Assembly: GCA_963701015.1 (NCBI GenBank)
Contig: OY969556.1
Location: forward strand, 3,100,001 to 3,164,000
Reading direction: 5' to 3'
Source: MFD09286-c1 sp963701015
GTDB taxonomy: Bacteria; Bacteroidota; Bacteroidia; Bacteroidales; DTGW01
DNA length: 64,000 bases
Position 1 is the first letter of the stretch. Each line of letters begins with the position of its first letter. A program made the position numbers and the translations under genes. Below are positions 34,427 to 44,039 of the stretch, one piece after another. The notes under the pieces were generated by a model that worked only from the letters and a program-made list of their open reading frames with translations, was not told the origin of the DNA and did no database searches.

Positions 34427-37303
34427 ATGGAAGCCAATTCATCTAATTCGGTTATTCGTGAAGCTGAACTTCTGAAAAGGATTGAATCGCTTGAGCAAGA
34501 AAATTTAAAACTCAAAACTACGCTCAAAGAAAGGAAATTTTGGATACATGAATCGCATAAATCATCACATGTTGGTTCGTTTGAAATTGATATTAAATCA
34601 AGTTCCTGGAAAAGTTCCAAAATTTTAGATGAAATATATGGTATAGATAAAAAATATCCAAGAACAATTGAAAATTGGATTAATATAATACACAACGATT
34701 ATAAACAACAGATATCGGAATATTTTGATGAATTTATAAAAAATAAATCGCAATTCTATAGAGATTTTAAAATAACCAGGGTTAATGACGGACTGGAAAG
34801 ATGGGTATTTACACAAGGCCAGATTGTACTTGATAACAATGGCGAAATTGTTAAAGTTATTGGTAGTGTAGAAGATATTACTGATCGTAAAAAAATTGAG
34901 AATGAAATTATTGAATCGGAAATACTATATCGCTCGTTGGTAACTGCGTCCCCTGATATTATTGTTGTTGCAGATACTAAAGGCATAATTACATTTATTT
35001 CAGCCAAAACTGCTGAAGTTTTAGGTTATGATGAAAACTTCAATTTTATAGGCAAAAATGTTTTAGATTGGATATTACCAATTGATAAACAAAGGGCATT
35101 TGAGAATATCCAAAAAGTTTTACAAGGCAATAAGTTTAATGATAATGAATATTTATTCCTGAAAAATGACGGTTCCAGTTTTTATGGCGAAATTAATTCA
35201 TCGCCGTTATTTTTTTCAGATGGTAAACTAAAAGGGTTTCTATCAATTATACGGGATATAAGTGAAAGAAAAAAATCAGAAAATGAATTACAAGTTACCA
35301 GAAAATTACTGATTCGTGCTCAGGACATAGCAAAAATTGGTTATTGGGAATTCGATTTTAACACAAACAAAGTTTGGGCTTCGCGTGAAGCAAAAGCAAT
35401 GTATGGAGTTTCAAGCGACGAACTTACTATTAATTACATGCAGTCATTTCCATTAGCGGAATACAGAAAAATTCTGGATGAAAAAATGCAAAACCTTATA
35501 GAAATGGGAATTAAATATGATGTTGAATTTAAAATAAGACGGATAAACGATAATGCCATTATTGATATTCATTCAATGGCTGAATATAATAAAGTGGATA
35601 ATAAACTTTTTGGTGTTATTCAGAATATTACCGAAAGAAAAAAAGCCGAAGAAGATTTACGTCAGGGCGAACAACGCTTTCGTTCAATAATTGAACATAG
35701 CGCCGATTGTTTTGCATTAATTAGCCCCGATGGTAGCATTATATATGAAAGTGATAATGTTGCCCGGTTTACAGGTTTTGATATTACTGAAAGAAAAGGT
35801 AAAAACGCCTTTCATTCAATTTTTCCTGAAGATTTGGTTAAAGTAAAAACTGAATTTACAAGAATTTTAACTATTCCAAAATGCTATACAACCATGATAT
35901 TCAGGTCGGTTAAAAAAGATGGCACAATTTGGTGGACTGAAGCAACTGCAAATAATCTTTTATTCGAGCCAAGCGTTAATGCAATTGTAATTAATTACCA
36001 TGATATTACAGATAAGCAAAAAGCTGAAGATGCCCTCAGGGAAAGTGAGTTTACACTTAAACAACAAAACGAGGAATACCTTGCAATTAACGAAGAATTA
36101 AGTGAATCGAACAATAAAATTCAACAGATTAACAGGGAACTTATTGTTGCAAAAGAAAAAGCCGAAGAATCAGACAGGTTAAAATCGGCATTTTTGGCCA
36201 ATATGAGCCATGAAATCCGAACACCGATGAATGCAATATTAGGATTTTCACAACTTCTTGAAAATGGCGATATTAATGAAGATAAACAAAAGAAATTTGC
36301 CAAAACCATTCGACATGGAGCCACTGATTTACTTGGTATAATTAATGATATTATTGATATAGCCAAAATAGAATCCGGTACAATTCAAATTCATGATGAA
36401 ATTGGGAATATAACTGATTTATTAGATGAATTAAAATCATTCTTTATTTCCCGAAATGAAAGTATAATTAAAAAACCTATTGAATTTATTGTTGAAAATG
36501 GAGTTTCAAATGAACAAAATTTAATTCTGGCAGATTTTCCAAGGTTAAAACAAGTATTGATTAACCTGGTTGAAAATGCCTATAAATTTACTGATAGAGG
36601 GCAAATTGAATTTGGATGTTCCATATGCGATCCTAAAACTATTTTATTTTATGTTAAGGATACTGGTATTGGAATTCCAAAGGAAAAACTTACTATAATT
36701 TTCGACAGGTTCAGACAAGCCGATGAATTATATACAACACGCAAATATGGAGGTACCGGTTTGGGTTTGTCTATTTCAAAAGGACTAATTGAATTAATGA
36801 ATGGCAAAATTTGGGTCGATTCTATTGAAAATATTGGATCAACATTTTATTTTACAATACCATTCAAAGCATCTGATAATAACGCCTTTATTTATTCAAA
36901 AAGAAATAATTCAGATATTAACTGGTCAGGGAAATCAATATTAATTGTTGAAGATATTGAATATAATTCAGCATTAATTGAAGAAATTTTAATTGATACA
37001 AGGGCAAAAATCCATAAAGCTAAAAATGGTGCAATGGCAAATGAAATATTCAAAAACAATAAAATAGACCTGATTTTAATGGATATACGCTTGCCCGATA
37101 CCAACGGGTTTGAACTAACGCGGAAATTTAAGAAACTTAATAAGGAATTAGTAATAATTGCTCAAACTGCCTATGCCAATGAAGAAGATAAGAAACAAAG
37201 CATATTGGCAGGATGCGATGGTTATTTAAGCAAACCAATTAACAATGAAAAAATTTTTGATATATTAGATCGTTATCTTTCGTTGCAGGATGCTATTTCT
37301 TAA
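34427..37303 (+). CDS. PAS-rich hybrid sensor histidine kinase with receiver domain
   Basis: A 958-residue cytoplasmic hybrid kinase with no membrane segments. A coiled coil (1-35) is followed by about four PAS/PAC modules (about 40-155, 160-285, 290-405, 415-540), each ending in an ITE/DRKK-type PAC motif. A short coiled coil leads to the HisKA domain (FLANMSHEIRTPMNAILGF with His595), HATPase (motifs VLINLVENAYKFT, VKDTGIGIP, TGLGLSISKGLIELM, about 700-810) and a C-terminal receiver with Asp886 in LILMDIRLPDTNGFE. The gene's last bases overlap the convergent methyltransferase gene by 11 bp. The signal sensed is unknown. Confidence 0.93.
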   Translation: MEANSSNSVIREAELLKRIESLEQENLKLKTTLKERKFWIHESHKSSHVGSFEIDIKSSSWKSSKILDEIYGIDKKYPRTIENWINIIHNDYKQQISEYFDEFIKNKSQFYRDFKITRVNDGLERWVFTQGQIVLDNNGEIVKVIGSVEDITDRKKIENEIIESEILYRSLVTASPDIIVVADTKGIITFISAKTAEVLGYDENFNFIGKNVLDWILPIDKQRAFENIQKVLQGNKFNDNEYLFLKNDGSSFYGEINSSPLFFSDGKLKGFLSIIRDISERKKSENELQVTRKLLIRAQDIAKIGYWEFDFNTNKVWASREAKAMYGVSSDELTINYMQSFPLAEYRKILDEKMQNLIEMGIKYDVEFKIRRINDNAIIDIHSMAEYNKVDNKLFGVIQNITERKKAEEDLRQGEQRFRSIIEHSADCFALISPDGSIIYESDNVARFTGFDITERKGKNAFHSIFPEDLVKVKTEFTRILTIPKCYTTMIFRSVKKDGTIWWTEATANNLLFEPSVNAIVINYHDITDKQKAEDALRESEFTLKQQNEEYLAINEELSESNNKIQQINRELIVAKEKAEESDRLKSAFLANMSHEIRTPMNAILGFSQLLENGDINEDKQKKFAKTIRHGATDLLGIINDIIDIAKIESGTIQIHDEIGNITDLLDELKSFFISRNESIIKKPIEFIVENGVSNEQNLILADFPRLKQVLINLVENAYKFTDRGQIEFGCSICDPKTILFYVKDTGIGIPKEKLTIIFDRFRQADELYTTRKYGGTGLGLSISKGLIELMNGKIWVDSIENIGSTFYFTIPFKASDNNAFIYSKRNNSDINWSGKSILIVEDIEYNSALIEEILIDTRAKIHKAKNGAMANEIFKNNKIDLILMDIRLPDTNGFELTRKFKKLNKELVIIAQTAYANEEDKKQSILAGCDGYLSKPINNEKIFDILDRYLSLQDAIS

Positions 37304-38195
37304 ACCTGGCATAAACTCCTAAAGGTAATTTCCTATTTATTTTATCCGCCAGATAAAGTTCCCCACTTTCAATATTCAATGAATTTCCAAAAACAGAACT
37401 CAAAAGAGATTCAGCTACCAATGATGAAAATCCCATTGAATAAAGATTTAAAACCACAAAAGCATTCGTTTCCTTCAACAATTGGTTACAAAGTTTAAGT
37501 AATTCATTGATAGATTTTTCTAAAATCCACTTTTCACCATCGGGTCCACGTCCATAAGCAGGCGGATCGAGTATTATACCGTTGTATTTATTTCCACGGC
37601 GGGTTTCGCGTTGAACAAATTTTAAAGCATCGTCAACTATCCAGCGAATATTGTCAAGTCCACTCTTTTCCATGTTTTCGCGCGACCAATTAATTACCTG
37701 TTTAACCGAATCGACATGCGTAACTTCAGCTCCAGCTGCACATGCAGCAATTGAAGCACCTCCGGTATAAGCAAATAAATTCAATACTTTTTTTTCACCG
37801 GTTTCAAGTTGTTGTACAGTATCAAAAATAAAATTCCAATTCTCCGCTTGTTCAGGGAAAACACCTACATGCTTAAATGCAGTTAACCCAAGTCTAAACT
37901 TAATAACCAGTGCTTTATACTGGTACTTTACCAACCATTGCTGAGGCATTTCAGGTTTTAAAACCCATTCACCTTTTTCTCCCGATTCAAAAGAATCTCT
38001 CTTGCCAATTTGGTCTCTTTTAAATGTTGCATGAGCCAATTTATGCCATTGTTCGTCCGAAAGTTGCTTGTCCCAAATTGCTTGAGGTTCCGGCCTTGCA
38101 ATTACATATTGCCCGAAACGTTCCATTTTTTCGAACCCACCGCTATCAATAAGTTCATAATCAGTAAAATTTTGAGGACTAAGCAATTTGAACAT
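37293..38195 (-). CDS. Class I SAM-dependent rRNA methyltransferase, RlmI-like
   Basis: A 300-residue methyltransferase of the RlmI family (COG1092 type), which methylates cytosine in 23S rRNA. The SAM motif is VLNLFAYTGGASIAACAAGA (about 147-166) with VTHVDSVKQVINWSRENMEKSG, the acidic DDALKFV, and the DPPAYGRGPDGE motif IV region. It lacks the N-terminal PUA domain of E. coli RlmI, as shorter homologues do. It is 15 bp downstream of the U32 gene and probably in an operon with it. Confidence 0.85.
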   Translation of the reverse strand: MFKLLSPQNFTDYELIDSGGFEKMERFGQYVIARPEPQAIWDKQLSDEQWHKLAHATFKRDQIGKRDSFESGEKGEWVLKPEMPQQWLVKYQYKALVIKFRLGLTAFKHVGVFPEQAENWNFIFDTVQQLETGEKKVLNLFAYTGGASIAACAAGAEVTHVDSVKQVINWSRENMEKSGLDNIRWIVDDALKFVQRETRRGNKYNGIILDPPAYGRGPDGEKWILEKSINELLKLCNQLLKETNAFVVLNLYSMGFSSLVAESLLSSVFGNSLNIESGELYLADKINRKLPLGVYARFKK

Positions 38196-38210
38196 TTTTA
38201 TAAATTTAAT

Positions 38211-40040
38211 TTATGACTCAGCTTTAACTATCATTTCACAATTTTTACAGTCAAATATCAGGTTTAATCTGGTTTCGGAATTCTCTAAATATACGTCCGA
38301 ATCCCAAAATTTATCAACCATTTTATTTTCTTTCGGACAGGCATTCATTTCAAATTTAAGGCAATATTTGGTGGTCATTAATTTTTTGCCTTTACTGTTT
38401 TTCAACAATTCAAAGCCTTTTTCTATAACCTTTGTGCCATGGCTGTTATAAAATTTTTCTGCCAATTTATTGGTAACATTTCCGTTAAAATCAAGTTCTT
38501 TTTGAGGATAAGGAAAATCGTTTTTCTCCAATTTTGAAATTATTCTTTTGTATGTTGAATTTCTTTCTTCATCCATGGCTTTCAGAATGAGCCTTTTCAT
38601 TTCATTAATTTGGGTGTTTGGAAGAAAAAATGATTTATCCGAATTTATCACTATTTCATTTACTTTATAAATTGAATTACCTGTTTTAGATAGTCCTGTT
38701 TTCAGGTTTTCCATGGCAGCGTCCTGATTCTTCGCTTCAACAATTACCGACGGATAAACCAAAACTGCTGAAAATCCTTCTTCATCAATGACATTAATTT
38801 TAAAACCTTCATCATGAACTGTAAGTTCAATTGTTATTTCAACTTTTCTATCGGTTTGCTTTTTTACCTGTTCCGTCTCGAATAGTTGATTATGGTTTCT
38901 AAAAACCTGGGTTCCAATTTTAATTTCAGGCATTTCATTCGGAAATATTAATTTTCCCTCAGCTTTATTTACCCTGAAACCACTCAATTCTCCTGATTTA
39001 TTGATAAAGCAAAACCCATCGCCATTTGAAATCAGCTCATCGGTTTCAATTTCAATAGTTTTTTTGTTAACCTGGTTTACATTTCCTAAATACTTTCCCA
39101 TCGATTTTTGCGTAGCAAATGAAGCTATATTTTTAATACGTCCATTGCTAAAATAGCCGCTATATCTTCGGTTGAAAGTTATATCCGGATCGGGATTAAA
39201 ATTGAAATATGTTTTACCTACACTGCTACGCATTAATGAATTATGTCTTTCTTCTAAAATAGCATCTATCTTTTGGCGGTAAAAACCAGTAATGTTTTTT
39301 ACATACGACAAATCCTTTAACCGACCTTCGATTTTAAATGAAGTAATTCCTGAATCAATAAGCTTTTCTAAACTATCAGAGAGGTTTAAATCTTTAAGTG
39401 ATAACAAATATCTGTCTTTTACTAATTGTTGTCCATTTTTATTTTTTAATGAATAATTCCAACGACATAGCTGGGCACATTCACCCCTGTTACCACTTCG
39501 GCCTGTAATTGCATGACTTAAATTGCACTGCCCACTATAACATACACAAATAGCACCATGCACAAAACTTTCAAGCTCAATTGAAGTTTTCTTTCGGATT
39601 TCTAATATTTCGGAAAATGATAATTCCCTTGCCAATATAACCCTTTGAAATCCTACTTTTTCAAAAAATAAAACTTTTTCAAAATTAATATTATGCGTTT
39701 GAGTACTTGCAAACAAAGGAATTGGTGGCAAATTCAATTCACAAATTCCCATATCCTGGATAATTAATGCATCGGCACCGGCATTCCAAACTTGGTGAAT
39801 AATAGATTGGGCTTTGTTTAATTCATTATCGAAAAGCAAAGTATTAAGTGCAACATAAACTTTAGCCCTGAATTGATGCGCATAATTTGCCAATTCAGCA
39901 ATATCTGCAATTGAATTACCCGCAGCTGACCGTGCACTAAATTTTGGCGAACCAATATAAACCGCATCAGCGCCACAATTAATTGCAGCTTTACCAAATG
40001 CCAAGTTTTTTGCCGGTGCTAATAGTTCAATCTGCCTCAT
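38211..40040 (-). CDS. U32-family protein, probable RNA hydroxylation factor
   Basis: A 609-residue protein of the U32 family. It starts IELLAPAKNLAFGKAAINCGADAVYIG and has the diagnostic FVHGAICVCYSGQCNLSHAITGRSGNRGECAQLCR with Cys165, Cys167, Cys172, Cys188 and Cys192. Members once called peptidases (RlhA, TrhP) are now known to help hydroxylate RNA, using an Fe-S cluster and prephenate. Its length suggests an RlhA-like protein with a C-terminal DUF3656-like region, but TrhP-type function is possible. It lies upstream of the RlmI-like gene, which supports an RNA modification role. Confidence 0.85.
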   Translation of the reverse strand: MRQIELLAPAKNLAFGKAAINCGADAVYIGSPKFSARSAAGNSIADIAELANYAHQFRAKVYVALNTLLFDNELNKAQSIIHQVWNAGADALIIQDMGICELNLPPIPLFASTQTHNINFEKVLFFEKVGFQRVILARELSFSEILEIRKKTSIELESFVHGAICVCYSGQCNLSHAITGRSGNRGECAQLCRWNYSLKNKNGQQLVKDRYLLSLKDLNLSDSLEKLIDSGITSFKIEGRLKDLSYVKNITGFYRQKIDAILEERHNSLMRSSVGKTYFNFNPDPDITFNRRYSGYFSNGRIKNIASFATQKSMGKYLGNVNQVNKKTIEIETDELISNGDGFCFINKSGELSGFRVNKAEGKLIFPNEMPEIKIGTQVFRNHNQLFETEQVKKQTDRKVEITIELTVHDEGFKINVIDEEGFSAVLVYPSVIVEAKNQDAAMENLKTGLSKTGNSIYKVNEIVINSDKSFFLPNTQINEMKRLILKAMDEERNSTYKRIISKLEKNDFPYPQKELDFNGNVTNKLAEKFYNSHGTKVIEKGFELLKNSKGKKLMTTKYCLKFEMNACPKENKMVDKFWDSDVYLENSETRLNLIFDCKNCEMIVKAES

Positions 40041-40138
40041 TAAAATTTAAAATTTTACTTCTGAAAATTATGCAAATTTACAATCATCATTGTCAACTAT
40101 CCTTTTCTTTCTATTTTTGAAGAATAAATATTTATGCT

Positions 40139-40936
40139 TTGGAGAAAATATCGAGTGTGCAAAACACAAAAATAAAAAACCTTGTAAGGTTGCATAAATC
40201 GGCTGAAAGGCGTGAACAAAAGCTTTTTCTTACCGAAGGTTTAAAAGAAATTACCAGTGCACAAACGGAAGGGTTTAATATTCATTCTATTTATTGGTGC
40301 TCGACAATGGGAATTCCCGAATATAAATTGAATTCATTATTTAAACCTTCGGTTCCAGTTTATGAAATTTCAAACGAAATATTTTCAAAAATTGCCTATC
40401 GCGAAGGTTCAGATGGAATAATTGCCGTAATTCATGAACAGAAGTTATTGCTAAACGAAATAAAATTGAAAAATATCCCTTTAGTAATAATTATAGAATC
40501 GGTGGAAAAGCCCGGGAACTTAGGTGCAATTTTACGTACGGCTGATGCAGCCGGAGTTGACGCTGTAATTATTTGCAATGCTAAAACGGATATTTTCAAT
40601 CCTAATGTAATCAGGTCGAGTTTGGGTTGTATTTTCACAAACCAGGTAGTTTGTTGCTCTAACGAAGAAGCTTATAATTGGTTGAAAGAAAATAAAATTA
40701 AATCATTGGCTGCACTTTTGGCTGAAGATTCAAAGCCCTATTATGAAAAAGATTTTAATGTGCCGGGCGCTTTGGTTCTAGGAACTGAAGATGAAGGACT
40801 ATCAAAATTTTGGATAAACAACTGCGATGAAAAGATTATAATTCCAATGTTGGGAAAAATTGATTCATTAAACGTTTCAGTATCGGCAGCTATTCTAACT
40901 TTTGAAGTAATACGGCAACGTAATATCAGGAAATAA
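40139..40936 (+). CDS. TrmH/SpoU-family RNA methyltransferase
   Basis: A 265-residue 2'-O-methyltransferase of the SPOUT superfamily. An N-terminal substrate-binding domain (KIKNLVRLHKSAERREQKLFLTEGLKEI) is followed by the trefoil-knot SPOUT domain with IESVEKPGNLGAILRTADAAGVDAVII, NPNVIRSSLGCIFT, LVLGTEDEGLS and IPMLGKIDSLNVSVSAAILTFEVIRQR, the three SpoU motifs. It starts with TTG at 40139; the domain begins immediately and no upstream ATG fits. Its target could be rRNA or tRNA. Confidence 0.92.
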   Translation: MEKISSVQNTKIKNLVRLHKSAERREQKLFLTEGLKEITSAQTEGFNIHSIYWCSTMGIPEYKLNSLFKPSVPVYEISNEIFSKIAYREGSDGIIAVIHEQKLLLNEIKLKNIPLVIIIESVEKPGNLGAILRTADAAGVDAVIICNAKTDIFNPNVIRSSLGCIFTNQVVCCSNEEAYNWLKENKIKSLAALLAEDSKPYYEKDFNVPGALVLGTEDEGLSKFWINNCDEKIIIPMLGKIDSLNVSVSAAILTFEVIRQRNIRK

Positions 40937-41363
40937 ATTTCATGATATTTTCCATTAAAGTCTTACGTGAAACAGGTTTGGCAAGGTATTCATCGAATCC
41001 GGCTTTCATTCCTACTTCCCTATCACCACTAACGGCATATGCAGTTATCGCAATCACAGGTAAGTTTTTATATAAGCGTTTTAGAACCTGTAAAACCTCA
41101 AATCCACTCATTTCAGGCATTTGAATATCCAGCAAAACAATATCAACCGGATTGTTCACCTCCACTAATTTCAACGTTTCAGCGCCATTCCTTGCCCAAA
41201 TAATTTCAGCTTTCGAAAAACTGAGAAATTCTTTAATCAGAAAAAAATTCGTTTCATCATCCTCAGCAACTACAATTTTTTTTGATTCCAGAATTCCTGG
41301 CGCCAAAAGCCTTTCCAATTCTTTATTCACATTAGTTTGTAACATATTTGCTTTAAATTGCAT
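40926..41363 (-). CDS. Single-domain response regulator (orphan receiver)
   Basis: A 145-residue protein consisting of an about 25-residue lead and one receiver domain. Conserved residues are the acidic pair in VVAEDDETNFFLIKEF, the phosphoacceptor Asp79 in VDIVLLDIQMPEMSGFEVL, the Thr in AITAYAVSGDREVGMKAGFDEYLAKPV, and Lys in LAKP. The start could be the second Met (MLQTNVNKE, residue 7). There is no output domain, so it probably works in a phosphorelay or by protein contact. The kinase at 34.4 kb has a similar receiver, but any link is inference. It overlaps the SpoU gene tail by 11 bp. Confidence 0.9.
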   Translation of the reverse strand: MQFKANMLQTNVNKELERLLAPGILESKKIVVAEDDETNFFLIKEFLSFSKAEIIWARNGAETLKLVEVNNPVDIVLLDIQMPEMSGFEVLQVLKRLYKNLPVIAITAYAVSGDREVGMKAGFDEYLAKPVSRKTLMENIMKFIS

Positions 41364-41512
41364 TTAAAATTATAACAATTAAGCCTTATTAAAGTTACAA
41401 AATAAATTGGCACCTAAGTTTAATCAATTTAAAAAAAATTAAAAAACACATTTAAAAATACAAATTGGGTAATCTGAATCAAATTATTATTTTTACCGGC
41501 AATACAATTAAT

Positions 41513-42409
41513 TTGAAGAAATTTTTAATTATATTATTCATCTTTGGATTTTCTAAAGTCAATGTTTTAAATAGCCAACAATTAAAATCTGATTCGAAAT
41601 TAACCGAAGAGTGTTTTCAAAAATTATACAACTTTTCATTTTTCGATTTTGATTCATGTTTAAATCAACAGAAAAATTTGCCAGAAAGTTATATTGAGTT
41701 TCTGAAATTAAATAAAAATTGGTGGTTGTTAATTACTTCTGACGAATCAAAATATATAACTGATGGGTTTGTTAATATAATAAATGGGCTTGAGTTACTT
41801 GAGAAATCATCATTATCAGCAGATGATAAAACATTTTTAAAAATTTGTTTCGAATCATTCCGGCTTCGTTTATACCTTTATAATAAGCAATATTGGCGGG
41901 CATTTTCACAAACAAAAATATTAAAGGAACTAATAGAACCAACATTAGGACGAGAAGAACAATATTTCCCTTATTATTTCACATCGGGTTTATTTAATTA
42001 TTTTGCATTTGCCGCAAGAAAAAAGTATCCATTAATTTTTAATGATTCAACCTATAAAAAGGCTTCGAGAGAAAAAGGCTTATATTTTCTGGAGAAATGT
42101 TCAATTTCCGAAAATTGCATGTTAAAAACCGAATCAAATTATTTCTTATTAAAAATATTTCTTGAAGTTGAAGAAAATCATGATAAAGCTGAAAAATATG
42201 CAAAATGTTTAATCCAATTGCACAAAACAAATGCAATATTTGAATTTTATCAAGTTAAAATATTAAAGCAACTTAAGTGTGATAACGATGCAATTCAATT
42301 GGCTAAAAACAACCAGGATTTGATTAATGCAAATAGTTCATTATCAAAAATGCAAAAGGAACATCTTAAAGCAATAATTAATAAAGTTTTAAGTAAATCA
42401 TCCGATTAA
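41513..42409 (+). CDS. Exported protein with TPR-like helices, unknown function
   Basis: A 298-residue protein from the TTG at 41513, chosen because it gives a clean signal peptide (MKKFLIILFIFGFSKVNVLNSQQ); the frame is open for 16 further codons. The mature part is helical, with ARKKYPLIFNDSTYKKASREKGLYFLEKC and FLEVEENHDKAEKYAKCLIQLHKTNAIFEFYQVKIL in TPR-like pairs, and it resembles exported TPR-repeat proteins of the phylum. No specific function can be named. It stands alone. Confidence 0.65.
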   Translation: MKKFLIILFIFGFSKVNVLNSQQLKSDSKLTEECFQKLYNFSFFDFDSCLNQQKNLPESYIEFLKLNKNWWLLITSDESKYITDGFVNIINGLELLEKSSLSADDKTFLKICFESFRLRLYLYNKQYWRAFSQTKILKELIEPTLGREEQYFPYYFTSGLFNYFAFAARKKYPLIFNDSTYKKASREKGLYFLEKCSISENCMLKTESNYFLLKIFLEVEENHDKAEKYAKCLIQLHKTNAIFEFYQVKILKQLKCDNDAIQLAKNNQDLINANSSLSKMQKEHLKAIINKVLSKSSD

Positions 42410-42595
42410 TTTAAAATTAATTGATTGCCTTATTAAATTTTTTTACTCTAATTCGAATCTTTAATTACTCATTATTAAATTGTTAATATATTGTTAAATT
42501 TAAAATTTCAATTTTGTGTATTTTAATTCCCAATTTGTTTAAAATAATTTTAAAATAATTTTTATATTTGTCTGTAACCAAAAAATTAAACAGTT

Positions 42596-42940
42596 ATGAA
42601 AAAACTTATTTTACCATTATTGGTAGTTGGAGTTCTATTAGTGAGTTCATGTAACTATCGTTTGATCGATTTTACTGTTATTAGCTCAAAAAATGTAACA
42701 TTGCGTTTACCTGATGATGCAAAAGGTAATAAAGTTGAAGGAAAAGATATGGTATTTTGCGCCCCATACTTTGGTGTACCTAACTTAAAACAAGCAGTTG
42801 ACAGAGCAATTGAAAGTGCTGGTCCTGGATATGATGCACTTATTGACGGTGTTGTATTTAACAGGGCTGCTTTCTTAACATCAGGTTATGTAGTTACTGG
42901 TACTCCAATTAAAACTACAAAACTAAAAGCTTCTGAATAA
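42596..42940 (+). CDS. Small lipoprotein of unknown function
   Basis: A 114-residue lipoprotein with lipobox VSSC at residues 16-19 (MKKLILPLLVVGVLLVSSC). The mature part has RLIDFTVISSKNVTL and a Gly-rich PYFGVPNLKQAVDRAIESAGPGYDALIDGVV, which resembles TRL-like or related small bacterial lipoproteins. A good TATATTTG box at 42563-42570 and a perfect terminator downstream suggest a strongly expressed single gene. Its role in the outer membrane is unknown. Confidence 0.7.
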   Translation: MKKLILPLLVVGVLLVSSCNYRLIDFTVISSKNVTLRLPDDAKGNKVEGKDMVFCAPYFGVPNLKQAVDRAIESAGPGYDALIDGVVFNRAAFLTSGYVVTGTPIKTTKLKASE

Positions 42941-42964
42941 TTTAAATATTCACATTTTGAATAA

Positions 42965-42996
42965 TAAAAAAACCAGACAATGTCTGGTTTTTTTAT
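42965..42996 (+). terminator. Rho-independent terminator of the lipoprotein gene
   Basis: AAAAAAACCAGAC, a 3-base loop, GTCTGGTTTTTTT. A perfect stem with a strong T-run 24 bp after the lipoprotein stop codon. Confidence 0.9.
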
Positions 42997-43085
42997 TATT
43001 ACAAGTTTTCTGAAATTATTTTTACAAAGGATGCAATTATTCCGTTTTAAGGGAACTGCTAATTCTCGTCAATTGATAGGAATTA

Positions 43086-44039
43086 TTATTTTATTATACT
43101 TTGAAAGTCCCATATTTTAATGGTTTTATCGGAACTTGCTGTTGCCATATATTTACCATTTGGTGAAAATGCAACAGACAAAACGCTGCCGGTATGATCA
43201 GAAAGTGTAGCAATTTCTCTAAAATTTTCAACACTCCAAATTTTGGTAGTTTTATCTAAACTTGTGCTTGCAAAATATTTTCCATCGCTTGATAGTTGCA
43301 ATGAGGTAATTCCGTCCGAATGAGCTAAAATTGATTTGATTAATATACCAGATTTTAAATCCCATATTTTAATAGTTTTATCAAGACTGCCTGAAACAAT
43401 ATATTTGCCGTCGGGAGTTACTAAAACGCCATAAACCCAATCGGTGTGACCAGCCAATGTGCGGATTAAATTACCGCTTTTTACATCCCAAATTTTAATA
43501 GTATTGCTATGATTTACAGATGCAATACAGCTATCGTTTGAAATAAAAATTGCATCATCGGTCCATTCATTCTCAGGAAATATTTTTAATTTCTTCAATT
43601 TTTTTGTTTCCCAAAGAATCAATGAATTATCGCGCCAACTTGATGTTACAATATATTTGTCATTTTTTGAGAAATTAGCACATTTTACAAAAGAGGTATG
43701 TGCATTCCTTTTTTTATATTCTTTCTTAAAATCAGGATAAGTAAAAACATAAAAGTTTTTATAAGTACAAAGTGTAAACTCATTTCCCGAATGTGAGAAA
43801 TCGATACTAGTTACAGAAGAATTAGAAACCGAAATTATTTTTTGATTTGCAAAGTTATTCTCAACATTCCATATAATTACGGTATCATCCTGGCTTCCTG
43901 ATAACAAATATTTATTATCTCTTGAAAATGCAACAGTATTAACATTGCCATTATGACCGTTCAATGTAAATAAACAATTCTGTGAATAGCCCATTGCAAA
44001 AGCAGAACACAGTATAATAAGTATCAGAATTTTTTTCAT
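43086..44039 (-). CDS. Exported WD40-repeat protein
   Basis: A 317-residue protein with a signal peptide (MKKILILIILCSAFAMGYSQ) and seven WD40 repeats, enough for one closed beta-propeller. Repeats are clear in GHNGNVNTVAFSRDNKYLLSGSQ and the three C-terminal units ending KTIKIWD. It would act as a periplasmic or surface scaffold. It overlaps the upstream gene by 4 bp (ATGA) and is the last gene of the yidD cluster. Confidence 0.88.
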   Translation of the reverse strand: MKKILILIILCSAFAMGYSQNCLFTLNGHNGNVNTVAFSRDNKYLLSGSQDDTVIIWNVENNFANQKIISVSNSSVTSIDFSHSGNEFTLCTYKNFYVFTYPDFKKEYKKRNAHTSFVKCANFSKNDKYIVTSSWRDNSLILWETKKLKKLKIFPENEWTDDAIFISNDSCIASVNHSNTIKIWDVKSGNLIRTLAGHTDWVYGVLVTPDGKYIVSGSLDKTIKIWDLKSGILIKSILAHSDGITSLQLSSDGKYFASTSLDKTTKIWSVENFREIATLSDHTGSVLSVAFSPNGKYMATASSDKTIKIWDFQSIIK

